DNA of 64,000 nucleotides from Cognataquiflexum nitidum (GTDB lineage Bacteria > Bacteroidota > Bacteroidia > Cytophagales > Cyclobacteriaceae): contig NZ_JAKZAM010000010.1 in assembly GCF_022538055.1 (NCBI RefSeq), positions 62,001 through 126,000 on the forward strand, written 5' to 3'. The notes beneath the pieces were generated by a model, which saw only the letters and a program-made list of their open reading frames with translations, ran no database searches and was not told where the DNA came from. Position 1 is the stretch's first letter; each line of letters opens with the position of its first letter. The position numbers were made by a program, and so were the translations under genes. Of this stretch, positions 53,078 through 61,272 are shown piece by piece.

Positions 53078-54802
53078 TTAGAATCTACCGGTATATCCAA
53101 AGTGGATTTTAGAAAGGTTGAGAGAAAAATCCTGTATATTAGACCTGCCTAGACCATATATAAAATTGAATACACCGTTTCCTGTCTCAAGACTGAATCC
53201 CATTCCCGCAGAGAAGGTTTGATCTGTCCCAAAATTCTGAACGTTGTTTTCCAATCTCCCCATATCGGCAAAAATCATAAAATAAGAGTAGCTATCAAAA
53301 TAAAACCTCGGCTCAAAATTGAGATAAAGGTATTTGTCAGCAAAAAAGAAGTTCTCATTGAATCCCCTGATACTCTGGAGGCCTCCGATCCGGAAGAGGT
53401 CATTCAGCAGGATATTTTTGTTTTCTACCAACCCGCCGGCAAGTCTGGTAAAAATTCCCCATCGCGGTGAAAGGTAGAAATGCTTTTCAAACCTCGCCTC
53501 CATGTAATACTGCAGCGTCTTGAGTTCAATCCCTTCATACAATTCCGGCGAAAGTCCGGTATTCTGTAATATGTTTTTGTTGCCTATCGCAAATTCTACC
53601 TGAGCAAGTGCGCCTCTTCTTGGAAAAAAAATATCGTCCAACCATATATGCCGGTAGTTGAGCCCATAATTGTTGAACCTGAAATCACCTGCCTCCGGAA
53701 GTTGGGTGCTTTCTTCGAGCCCATTTACCGCTAGCAGGTCTCCAGCCTGACGTCTTGTAAAAAAACTGACATAGCCGTCAGAGCTGACCCTGTAACCAAA
53801 ATTGAGTCTAAAATCCCTGTTGAGAAAAGTGGTATCTTCTTTTAATAAAGAAAAAGAAATACCTGCATCAATATTAGACCCCAAAAGCAAAGGCTCAAAC
53901 CCCGTAATCTTCAATGTTTGCGAAAATTGGTTGAACCGCTGCCAATGCAGTTCGTAATTTCGTCCTGTTCCCGCCACATTATATAAGGCTATATCAAATT
54001 GACCGGTCACCAACAATTTTCCACCTTCATTCTCATTTGGCAAAAAGCCGATGATACCATCAATGGAATTGATCCTGCGGTCGCTCACAGGAAGGTATAG
54101 GGTGGCCTCTTCATTTTGAAAACTCAATTCAGGTTCACCGGCCCACTTAAGATAGGGCAGTCCACGTATTTGGCGGATTCCGTCATCTATTTTCCTTTGG
54201 GAAAAGGATTCCCCTGGTTTGATCTGTAAAAACCTGGAAATAAACTCCGGCTTGGTTTTGGTATCTCCGGTAATTTTTAAGGTATCGAAAGTAATCCTTG
54301 GGCCTGAATCCAATGCCAATGCGCCCGAAAATCCCTTCTCAGTCCTAGCCAAACTGTCAATCCTGATGGCTGCAAAAGGATAGCCTTTATTCTCAGATTC
54401 TTTTAATATGGACTCAAAAAGTCTTGAAACCTGTCTGTAATCAAAAGGCCTTCCATCAAATCTTCTCAAATCAACGCCGGTTTTGACCAGTAATACAGGA
54501 TCGACATTGCCTTGCTTTAATGTCACCCATTCAAACCTGTCTCCGGTATTCACCCTCAGCCAAAGTGAATCCGCATTGGATTTTACCTTGGATTCTTGCG
54601 GTGCCAAATAGCCAAGACTGTACAGCTCCTGGTATTTGCCCTTGATAAAGTTAGAAAGGGATACCGAATCTCTCAATACCTGATCTTCCTGAAGCGACAG
54701 TGCTCCCACCAATTCCCAACGGAGCCATTTTCCTCCTTGGGAGTATCCCGGAGAAGCAAATGCACAAAATAATGGAAACAGGAAAATTAGGATTCTTTTC
54801 AC
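53078..54802 (-). CDS. Omp85-superfamily (BamA/TamA-like) outer membrane protein
   Basis: 574 aa; the start is GTG at 54800-54802, followed by a signal peptide (ends GYSQGG). The N-terminal part has POTRA-like repeats (VSRLFESILKESENKGYPFAAIRID; TFDTLKITGDTKTKPEFISRFLQIKPGESFSQRKID). The C-terminal barrel has DDIFFPRRGALAQVEFAIG and the RIGGLQSIRGFNENFF motif (Omp85 RGF signature). It is shorter than BamA (about 800 aa). Probably exports or assembles an outer-membrane or surface protein. Confidence 0.88.
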   Translation of the reverse strand: MKRILIFLFPLFCAFASPGYSQGGKWLRWELVGALSLQEDQVLRDSVSLSNFIKGKYQELYSLGYLAPQESKVKSNADSLWLRVNTGDRFEWVTLKQGNVDPVLLVKTGVDLRRFDGRPFDYRQVSRLFESILKESENKGYPFAAIRIDSLARTEKGFSGALALDSGPRITFDTLKITGDTKTKPEFISRFLQIKPGESFSQRKIDDGIRQIRGLPYLKWAGEPELSFQNEEATLYLPVSDRRINSIDGIIGFLPNENEGGKLLVTGQFDIALYNVAGTGRNYELHWQRFNQFSQTLKITGFEPLLLGSNIDAGISFSLLKEDTTFLNRDFRLNFGYRVSSDGYVSFFTRRQAGDLLAVNGLEESTQLPEAGDFRFNNYGLNYRHIWLDDIFFPRRGALAQVEFAIGNKNILQNTGLSPELYEGIELKTLQYYMEARFEKHFYLSPRWGIFTRLAGGLVENKNILLNDLFRIGGLQSIRGFNENFFFADKYLYLNFEPRFYFDSYSYFMIFADMGRLENNVQNFGTDQTFSAGMGFSLETGNGVFNFIYGLGRSNIQDFSLNLSKIHFGYTGRF

Positions 54803-54822
54803 CTTTGACTGGTAGGTTTGAG

Positions 54823-54830
54823 TATCTTTG
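54823..54830 (+). promoter_or_regulatory. Promoter -7 box for hemW
   Basis: TATCTTTG, an exact TAnnTTTG match, 20 nt before the TTG start at 54850. A TTTG (54804-54807) lies 15 nt upstream, a little closer than usual. It supports the TTG start, because transcription would begin only about 13 nt before it. Confidence 0.5.
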
Positions 54831-54849
54831 ACGGCTAAAAGTAAATAAA

Positions 54850-55977
54850 TTGTCCGGTATCTACATCCATATTCCTTTTTGTAAGCAGGCTTGTCACTAT
54901 TGTGATTTTCACTTCAGTACCAGCAAAGACCTGATCGAGGAGATGGTGGATTCCATTTGTATAGAGCTCAAACAGAGAAAAGACTTTTTGCCAAAAGAAA
55001 CTCCCGTCAGAACGGTTTATTTTGGAGGAGGTACACCCTCACTGCTTTCCAAATCCCATTTGGAAAAGATTTTGGAAACAATCTCCAAATGGTATCCTTT
55101 GGATCTGGAGGAAGTAACGCTGGAAGCAAATCCCGATGACCTCAGTACCTCAAGCCTCGAATCCTGGAAAGCTTTGGGAATTGACAGGTTAAGTATCGGC
55201 ATACAGACCTTCAACCCTGAGATCCTGAAATTTTATAACCGCGCACATACAGCGGAGGAATCATTGAAAGCCATTGAATCCGCAAAATCAATGGGATTTG
55301 AAAAGCTGTCGGTTGATTTGATCTATGGATTTCCTTCTGACAGTCATGATGTCTGGAAAAGAGACCTTGAAATCGCCTTAACCCAAAATCCGGGACACAT
55401 CAGCAGCTATTGTCTGACTGTCGAACCAAAAACCGCTTTGGGAAATTGGCACAAAAAAGGAAAATACAAGGCAGCTTCGGAGGATTTTGCTGCTGAGCAA
55501 TTTGAAATCCTGATGCAGTCCATGGAAGACGCCGGCTATGTCCAATACGAGATTTCGAATTTTGGTAAGCCTGGACAGTTTGCCCTCCACAATACCAATT
55601 ATTGGCTTGGAGTTCCTTATCTGGGAATAGGCCCAAGTGCGCATTCCTTTGACGGAAAAAGCCGGGGTTCGAATATTGCCAACAATGCCCAATACATTAA
55701 AAAGTTGAAAACCGGGGAAAGCATTTACGCCAAAGAAATCCTCAGTGATGAAGATGCTGCCAATGATTACATCCTCACTTCTCTGAGAACCATTTGGGGA
55801 ACGGACCTGACTTATCTAAAGGACAATTTGGGTTGGGACTTGGCAGATTTGAAAAAAGACATCTTCCCGATGCTGAGGCAAGAAAAACTCATTCTGGAAG
55901 AAACCAACAAAATCATCCTGACCCAAAAAGGAAGATTGTTGGCAGACAGCATCGCCGAATCTCTTTTTTTACCTTAA
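54850..55977 (+). CDS. hemW: Radical SAM haem-chaperone/coproporphyrinogen-oxidase-like protein (HemW)
   Basis: 375 aa starting with TTG at 54850 (no ATG is in frame upstream). Radical-SAM cluster motif CKQACHYC (Cys11, Cys15, Cys18), then YFGGGTPSLL, EANPDDLSTSSLESWKALGIDRLSIGIQTFNP and the HemW-like C-terminal domain (GIGPSAHSFDGKSRGSN). HemW binds haem for insertion; it lacks features needed for HemN activity. Divergent from the Omp85-like gene. Confidence 0.92.
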   Translation: MSGIYIHIPFCKQACHYCDFHFSTSKDLIEEMVDSICIELKQRKDFLPKETPVRTVYFGGGTPSLLSKSHLEKILETISKWYPLDLEEVTLEANPDDLSTSSLESWKALGIDRLSIGIQTFNPEILKFYNRAHTAEESLKAIESAKSMGFEKLSVDLIYGFPSDSHDVWKRDLEIALTQNPGHISSYCLTVEPKTALGNWHKKGKYKAASEDFAAEQFEILMQSMEDAGYVQYEISNFGKPGQFALHNTNYWLGVPYLGIGPSAHSFDGKSRGSNIANNAQYIKKLKTGESIYAKEILSDEDAANDYILTSLRTIWGTDLTYLKDNLGWDLADLKKDIFPMLRQEKLILEETNKIILTQKGRLLADSIAESLFLP

Positions 55978-55998
55978 ATAAAATTACCTTTGGATACG

Positions 55999-56313
55999 AT
56001 GGAAAAGTACGGCAACAACGGAGGAAGAAAGAAAGAAGCGACACCCTTGAAGGAGGCTTTTGATGATTTGCTGAAAGCTTACCGGCTCAAAGATAAGTTT
56101 GACGAAAGGTTGCTTTTGCAGGCATGGCCGGAAATGATGGGCAAAATGGTCGCCTCCCGCACCACAGGCCTGTATATCAAGGAAAAGAAACTTTTTGTAA
56201 AAATCAACTCCGGACCAGTCAAGAATGAACTGAAAATGAACCGGACCAAAGTCATGGACTTGATTGAGGCCAAGTTTGGCAAAGGAGTGATCGAGGAAAT
56301 AGTATTTCTTTAA
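55999..56313 (+). CDS. DUF721 (DciA-like) protein
   Basis: 104 aa from ATG 55999; an in-frame TTG at 55990 is also possible. The DUF721 pattern is visible: PLKEAFDDLLKAYRLKDKFDERLLLQAWPEMMGKMVASRTTGLYIKEKKLFVKINSGPVKNELKMNRTKVMDLI. Relatives include DciA, the loader of replicative helicase DnaB; whether this member does that is not shown. 21 nt after hemW. Confidence 0.88.
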   Translation: MEKYGNNGGRKKEATPLKEAFDDLLKAYRLKDKFDERLLLQAWPEMMGKMVASRTTGLYIKEKKLFVKINSGPVKNELKMNRTKVMDLIEAKFGKGVIEEIVFL

Positions 56314-56351
56314 ATTCAAATAGCAATTTTTTTTCTCTGTCAAAAATTCGG

Positions 56352-57497
56352 TCACTTTCCCTTGATTTGAATCAAATAGTAATTTAATAGATCCTCCACA
56401 GGCTGATCTGCAGCTTTTATGAAAATCCTATTTCCTAAAGGAAAATAGAAAAACGAAAGATCGGTTTCAAGTGAGCTAAGGTCTATTTCCTGAATTTTTT
56501 CAAAGGAAGAGTCAAACAATTCCAAAAATTTTGAACTTTTACCTTCAATTAGTTCTCCCCTCACAATTCTGAAAAAAGTGTTGTTTTCTAAAATACAGAA
56601 TGGTCCAAATTCGATATCATCACTCCAAGTTTTTGAAATTGTTAAGAATTTTGGCAGATCCATATCACCGGGGATGATTTCCGGTTCTTTTTTTTCTCTT
56701 TTGAACATGTCAGAATTCGGCTCGAAAATTTCAGTCTTTTTGGAAGAGAAATTGAAAAATTGAAAATCAGCACAAAATGGATACGAAATAATGCAACCCA
56801 AATCTGTAACCAACAATCCTGGTTTAAAAGCATTGTTAACCTTAGCCAATTTGTCACCATTTGGTTGAGCTAATTGGATCATATGTCTTTTTATCTTTTT
56901 CAAAGGTGAAAATGGCATATCTGAAAAACTATCTTTTTCCAAATTGTAATGAATTAAGGAAAGCTGATCAGTATGAAAATTGTCTGAAAAAAAATACAAG
57001 TCCTTTAGGTTCGGATTAGATAAAATGAAAACGGGTGATGTGGAATTCTCTATGAATGAAAGACCTTTCTCAATACCGAATAGGCTTTTTCCCAATACTT
57101 TCCTATTAACAACCCCGTTATGAGGAATGTAAATAGTGGTATTATCCATGAAAAGAAAATTATCTGCAAAAGGAAAAAAATAATTAAATGATTCTATTCC
57201 ATTTGGCCCTTCATATGGAATCTCAATTCCTTTCTTGATTGGATTTTCATCAATATCCAAAAACACAGTATCTATTGATCTGCTAAAAGAATGACTCATC
57301 AGAAAGGCATTTTGATTTTCAAAAAGAGGCGAAACCTTGAATGGGAATTGGGACGAAAGCCCAGATCCTGAAATATCCAATGTCTTCTTTTCAGATATTT
57401 CTATTTGAAAAACTTGTTCAGGAGTTTTTTCAACCCCTGAACAAGAATACAAAAAGCAAATACCAACTATACTTAATACCGCATTATGAATTTTCAT
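56352..57497 (-). CDS. DUF4221-like lipoprotein
   Basis: 381 aa lipoprotein (signal ending FLYSC). The mature protein is beta-rich with repeated FxLSNPNLKDLYFFSD and NFHTDQLSLIHYNL type segments suggesting a propeller, in line with the DUF4221 family of Bacteroidota lipoproteins. Codon usage and AT content are a little higher than the neighbours. Function unknown. Confidence 0.75.
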   Translation of the reverse strand: MKIHNAVLSIVGICFLYSCSGVEKTPEQVFQIEISEKKTLDISGSGLSSQFPFKVSPLFENQNAFLMSHSFSRSIDTVFLDIDENPIKKGIEIPYEGPNGIESFNYFFPFADNFLFMDNTTIYIPHNGVVNRKVLGKSLFGIEKGLSFIENSTSPVFILSNPNLKDLYFFSDNFHTDQLSLIHYNLEKDSFSDMPFSPLKKIKRHMIQLAQPNGDKLAKVNNAFKPGLLVTDLGCIISYPFCADFQFFNFSSKKTEIFEPNSDMFKREKKEPEIIPGDMDLPKFLTISKTWSDDIEFGPFCILENNTFFRIVRGELIEGKSSKFLELFDSSFEKIQEIDLSSLETDLSFFYFPLGNRIFIKAADQPVEDLLNYYLIQIKGK

Positions 57498-57521
57498 GCA
57501 ACTATTTTGGAATCAAATATA

Positions 57522-58241
57522 CTAATCCTGCTGCGCAAAAACCTTCTTCATCAGGTCTGAAGTCCTTCCCAAGGGATTCTCGCGGATGTTTTTTTCTTCC
57601 TCGGCAATCAGCACAAATAGACCATCTATTGCCTTTTGGGTCACATAAGCATTCAGGTCAGGATTGACTTTTTGCTTGGTAAGCGGGATTTTATTAAAGG
57701 AATTGGCCAGGTCTCCATAGTACTTGGTCGCACCTACTTCATCCAAGGAAGTTTGGATTTTAGGTTGGAAGAGCGCCACCAGTTGGGCATTGGTTGTCCT
57801 TTTCAAAAAATCCGTGGCGGCTGTCGGCTCTCCTTTTAAGATTCCGAGTGCATCCTGGATATTCATCTGCTTGATGGCATTCACAAAAATAGGCTTTGCC
57901 TCGATGGCTGCGCTTTCCGCACCGCGGTTGATGGCGAGCAAGGCCCTGTCCACTTCGCTGCCAAGCCCCATATTTCGGAGGGTTTTTTCTACTTTTTGGG
58001 CATCCTCAGGAAGGAGGATCTTGATCAGGTCGTTTTTGAAGTAGCCATCAGTCTTTGAGGCAAGGTCAGTCCCTTTCACTATTCCCTGCTCGAGCGCTTC
58101 TTTCAATCCCGCCGCAACTTCATCCTGAGACAGAGAAATCTGACCGGAGGTGACATCCTTGATCAGTTTATTGATCTGTGCCGAGGAGCAACTGTATAGG
58201 AAAACAAAAAATACCAGAAAAGAAATCTTGTAAAATCGCAT
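57522..58241 (-). CDS. DUF4197 lipoprotein
   Basis: 239 aa lipoprotein (signal ending FLYSC). Motifs of DUF4197: LSQDEVAAGLKEALEQGIVKGTDLAS, KILLPEDAQKVEKTLRNMGLG, DVDRALLAINRGAESAAIEAKPIF and the C-terminal ALFQPKIQTSLDEVGATKYYGD. It is alpha-helical; role unknown. 24 nt separate it from the DUF4221 gene, so cotranscription is likely. Confidence 0.88.
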   Translation of the reverse strand: MRFYKISFLVFFVFLYSCSSAQINKLIKDVTSGQISLSQDEVAAGLKEALEQGIVKGTDLASKTDGYFKNDLIKILLPEDAQKVEKTLRNMGLGSEVDRALLAINRGAESAAIEAKPIFVNAIKQMNIQDALGILKGEPTAATDFLKRTTNAQLVALFQPKIQTSLDEVGATKYYGDLANSFNKIPLTKQKVNPDLNAYVTQKAIDGLFVLIAEEEKNIRENPLGRTSDLMKKVFAQQD

Positions 58242-58296
58242 AGGTTTTTTTTTAACATTTATTTAGACACATGGCATTTAACGCTGTCAGGAAAAT

Positions 58297-58304
58297 TAAG
58301 TTTG
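58297..58304 (+). promoter_or_regulatory. Promoter -7 box for the partner-switch operon
   Basis: TAAGTTTG, an exact TAnnTTTG match. It overlaps an alternative TTG start at 58302, so the true start must be the ATG at 58335. The upstream TTTA at 58277-58280 is a poor -33 element. Confidence 0.5.
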
Positions 58305-58334
58305 TTTCAGTATTATTGTATTCAATTTCCAAGA

Positions 58335-60401
58335 ATGCTTAAGCTCCCTACTCCAAATATCGGTAAAATAAGTATTTTGGTGGCCATCCTGACTTGGTTG
58401 GCTTTGCTTTTTGTAGACATCACGAGGATTTTCCAATCAGTAAATCAGATGGAAAATACCCTCGCACCTGAGATATCCTACATTCTTGAAATCCTGTTCT
58501 TTATTCTTGTTTATATTTTTTACAACTATTCGATCAATAAAAACGAGAACATTGATTTTCTCAATCTTATATGGCGCGGGGTATCGACTGGGCTTTTGGC
58601 GACATTTATTTCCTTTGGAATCAGCATTTTTTATTTGATGTTAGGGGAGAGCAAATTGGGTTCAGATCCTTTGGTGAGCAATTTTTTCTATCATGTCAAT
58701 TTTGCTTTTATTACACTGTTTCTGATATCCACTTCTTTGCTTTGGAAGCACCTGATCCTGTATCAAAAATCCAAAAAGGTAGTTCAACAATGGCAAGCTT
58801 TTGAGGTCTTGATGCTGATAAGCATGTTTTTTGTATTCATCAACGAAAATGATTTCGACTATAGCTTCATTTTTGGATTGGTTTTCCTTTCGATATTTTC
58901 TGCTTCACTCTCTATTAACCTAAAGTGGATTCCTTACCTGACTTTCAAAGAGAAATGGAAATCCATTCTTTTTCTGGTTATTATCTTAGTCTGCACCACT
59001 TTTCTATTTTCCAGTTTATCGTCATACAGCGACATCGGTGTCACTTCTTTTGTCAACCTTACTGATAATTTATTTTTGATTGGGCTTTTTGCCTTTGTAT
59101 TTATCTATGCGCTGTTCAGTTTTTTGGTAACACTTTTCAATCTGCCTACTTCTTCTGTTTTTGAGCAAAAACTGGTGGAAGCCATCAATTTTCAGCGGCT
59201 AAGCCAATCCATCAAACCAGGGCAGGACGAAAGCCAAGTCTTGGATATATTGATTGACTCCAGCATGAGTGCTTCTTATGCTGACGGGGGCTGGCTGGAG
59301 ATTTTGGACAAGGACAATATTCCCCAAATGATCCAGAAAAGGTTCATTGATGAGGAAATCCGTGAGGAGATCATTGCTTTGTTCCAAACCATCAAGCCAT
59401 TTTCGGAGTTTGATTGGTCGCTGGAGGACAATGATTCTAAGAAGTTTTATGGAAAAATACCGCACAACATTTATAAATCAGCCTTTTTGATTCCTTTGGT
59501 AGTCAATAAAAAAACAATCGGAAGGATGTATCTGGTCAAGGAGGTAAGGGATGGATTCAACAAAGAGATGATCAATATCATCACCACATTTGTCGGTCAG
59601 GCCTCCATATCAGTGGAAAATTACAGGTTGCTGAATGAAGCCATCAAAACAGAAAGGTACAAAGAAGAGTTAAAAATAGCCCAACGCGTGCAGCGGAGTC
59701 TCTTGCCAAAGGAACTGCACCACAATGAAAAATTTGAGATTTGCGGATTTTCAGTCGCAGCAGATGAAGTCGGCGGAGATTATTATGAAACCAAAAACCT
59801 GGACGAGGGAGTCTTTGCCATAATTATAGGAGATGTCTCCGGGAAGGGTACTTCTGCTGCCTTCAATATGTCCCAAATGAAAGGTATCTTTCACAGTTTG
59901 GTTCAGCTCAAACCGAGCCCCGGGGAGTTTTTGTACAAAGCAAATACTGCGCTAAGCCAATGTTTGGAAAGAAACCACTTTATCACCACCTCCTATTTTC
60001 TTTTGGATACCAACCTACAGACCATCAAATACAGCCGTGCGGGCCATTGCCCTACCTTATTTTATGACCATAGTACAGACAAAGCAGAATACCTGAGTGC
60101 CGATGGTTTGGGTTTGGGGATTGTGAGAAACCTCAACTACAGAAACTACATCCACGAGTCGGAATTTCAGTATGAAAAAGAAGATATTCTGGTGCTGTAT
60201 ACCGACGGCATCATTGAAGCCAAAGATGAAAAAGGAGTTGAATTCGGTTATGACAACCTGAAAGCCTCTCTTGTGAAATATAAAAATCTAAGTGCAGAAA
60301 AAATTCAGGAAAGAATTATTGATCAAGTCTATCAATTTGTAGGGGAGGGGGGAATACCCGATGATGATTTTTCCATCATGGTGATCAAGTTCAACTCATA
60401 A
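58335..60401 (+). CDS. Membrane PP2C/SpoIIE-type phosphatase with GAF-like domain (RsbU-like)
   Basis: 688 aa from ATG 58335 (the frame extends to a TTG at 58302 that lies in the promoter). About eight transmembrane helices occupy the first 290 residues. A GAF-like domain (about 300-435) follows, then a coiled linker (RYKEELKIAQRVQRSLLPKEL) and a PP2C domain. Metal-binding Asp motifs are GGDYYE, GDVSGKGTSAA and YTDGIIEAKD, and GGIPDDDFS closes the domain. It should dephosphorylate the STAS protein encoded next. The membrane part makes it a likely sensor. Confidence 0.93.
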   Translation: MLKLPTPNIGKISILVAILTWLALLFVDITRIFQSVNQMENTLAPEISYILEILFFILVYIFYNYSINKNENIDFLNLIWRGVSTGLLATFISFGISIFYLMLGESKLGSDPLVSNFFYHVNFAFITLFLISTSLLWKHLILYQKSKKVVQQWQAFEVLMLISMFFVFINENDFDYSFIFGLVFLSIFSASLSINLKWIPYLTFKEKWKSILFLVIILVCTTFLFSSLSSYSDIGVTSFVNLTDNLFLIGLFAFVFIYALFSFLVTLFNLPTSSVFEQKLVEAINFQRLSQSIKPGQDESQVLDILIDSSMSASYADGGWLEILDKDNIPQMIQKRFIDEEIREEIIALFQTIKPFSEFDWSLEDNDSKKFYGKIPHNIYKSAFLIPLVVNKKTIGRMYLVKEVRDGFNKEMINIITTFVGQASISVENYRLLNEAIKTERYKEELKIAQRVQRSLLPKELHHNEKFEICGFSVAADEVGGDYYETKNLDEGVFAIIIGDVSGKGTSAAFNMSQMKGIFHSLVQLKPSPGEFLYKANTALSQCLERNHFITTSYFLLDTNLQTIKYSRAGHCPTLFYDHSTDKAEYLSADGLGLGIVRNLNYRNYIHESEFQYEKEDILVLYTDGIIEAKDEKGVEFGYDNLKASLVKYKNLSAEKIQERIIDQVYQFVGEGGIPDDDFSIMVIKFNS

Positions 60402-60431
60402 CCAAACACTTACAAAACCGTAATTAAGAAG

Positions 60432-60764
60432 ATGCTTAACATAGAAAAACATATTGAAGATGGAAATTGGGTACTGATATTGACAGGAGAAATCGATGCG
60501 AGCAACTCCGTCGAACTTGATGCTGCTGTCAGTGAGGTAGTACAGGAGGGGGCAAAAAAAATCTTGATAGACTGTTCCGAGTTGGATTATATTTCTTCTG
60601 CGGGATTGGGAGTGTTTATGTCTTACCTGGATGATTTTGAAGAAAATAATGTCAAAATGGTCATTTTTGACCTTAAAGATAAGGTTTTTCAGGTGTTCCA
60701 TATTTTGGGACTAGACCAACTGATCACTATCCGGCCTACTAAAGAAGAAGCCCTGAAGGATTAA
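60432..60764 (+). CDS. STAS-domain anti-sigma-factor antagonist (RsbV/SpoIIAA-like)
   Basis: 110 aa cytosolic STAS protein. The phosphorylation site is in LDYISSAGLGVFMSYL (Ser56, or Ser55), matching the SSGLG of SpoIIAA. N-terminal NWVLILTGEIDASNS and the ILIDCSELDYIS strand are conserved. It is switched by the kinase downstream and the PP2C phosphatase upstream. 30 nt after the phosphatase, 3 nt before the kinase. Confidence 0.93.
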   Translation: MLNIEKHIEDGNWVLILTGEIDASNSVELDAAVSEVVQEGAKKILIDCSELDYISSAGLGVFMSYLDDFEENNVKMVIFDLKDKVFQVFHILGLDQLITIRPTKEEALKD

Positions 60765-60767
60765 ATT

Positions 60768-61184
60768 ATGAATTCCCAATTAAGATTATATTGCGATACA
60801 TCCCAATTGTCTGACTTGAGACAGTTTTTGGAAGCGATTCTAAATAAAACCTTGTTGTCAGACATTGAGCAGCATCAGGTGATCTTGGCTGTGGAAGAAG
60901 TATGTGCCAACCTGATTATCCATTCCCATGATTGTAATTCCAAAGAATACATTGACCTCAATGTGGTTTCGTCCCAAAGTCTCGTTGTTTTTGAAATACT
61001 GGATTTTGGAAAAGGATTTAATATACTCGAATACCAAGAACCGGAAATATCACAAGTGATCAAATCAAAGAGAAAAGGAGGCCTTGGCATCATTTTGGTA
61101 AAAAGGATAATGGACAAAATAGAGTTTGAATCCTTGGAAAATAAAAATATCTGCAGGTTATATAAAATTCTGAATTCCAAATAA
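60768..61184 (+). CDS. Anti-sigma-type serine kinase, GHKL ATPase (RsbW-like)
   Basis: 138 aa with the HATPase_c fold of RsbW/SpoIIAB. N-box AVEEVCANLIIHSH (Glu and Asn for Mg-ATP), G1 ILDFGKGFNI, and KGGLGIILVKRIMDKI (G2). It probably phosphorylates the STAS protein or, when free, binds a target. Bacteroidota do not generally have sigma-B, and no sigma factor is adjacent, so the target is unknown. 3 nt after the STAS gene. Confidence 0.9.
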   Translation: MNSQLRLYCDTSQLSDLRQFLEAILNKTLLSDIEQHQVILAVEEVCANLIIHSHDCNSKEYIDLNVVSSQSLVVFEILDFGKGFNILEYQEPEISQVIKSKRKGGLGIILVKRIMDKIEFESLENKNICRLYKILNSK

Positions 61185-61272
61185 TTGTTAATTAGGATAT
61201 CTTAATCGTCCAACCGCCCCGAATTTTTCAATTTAATTTGTAACATTGCACTTGTTTTCCGGCATTTCATTT

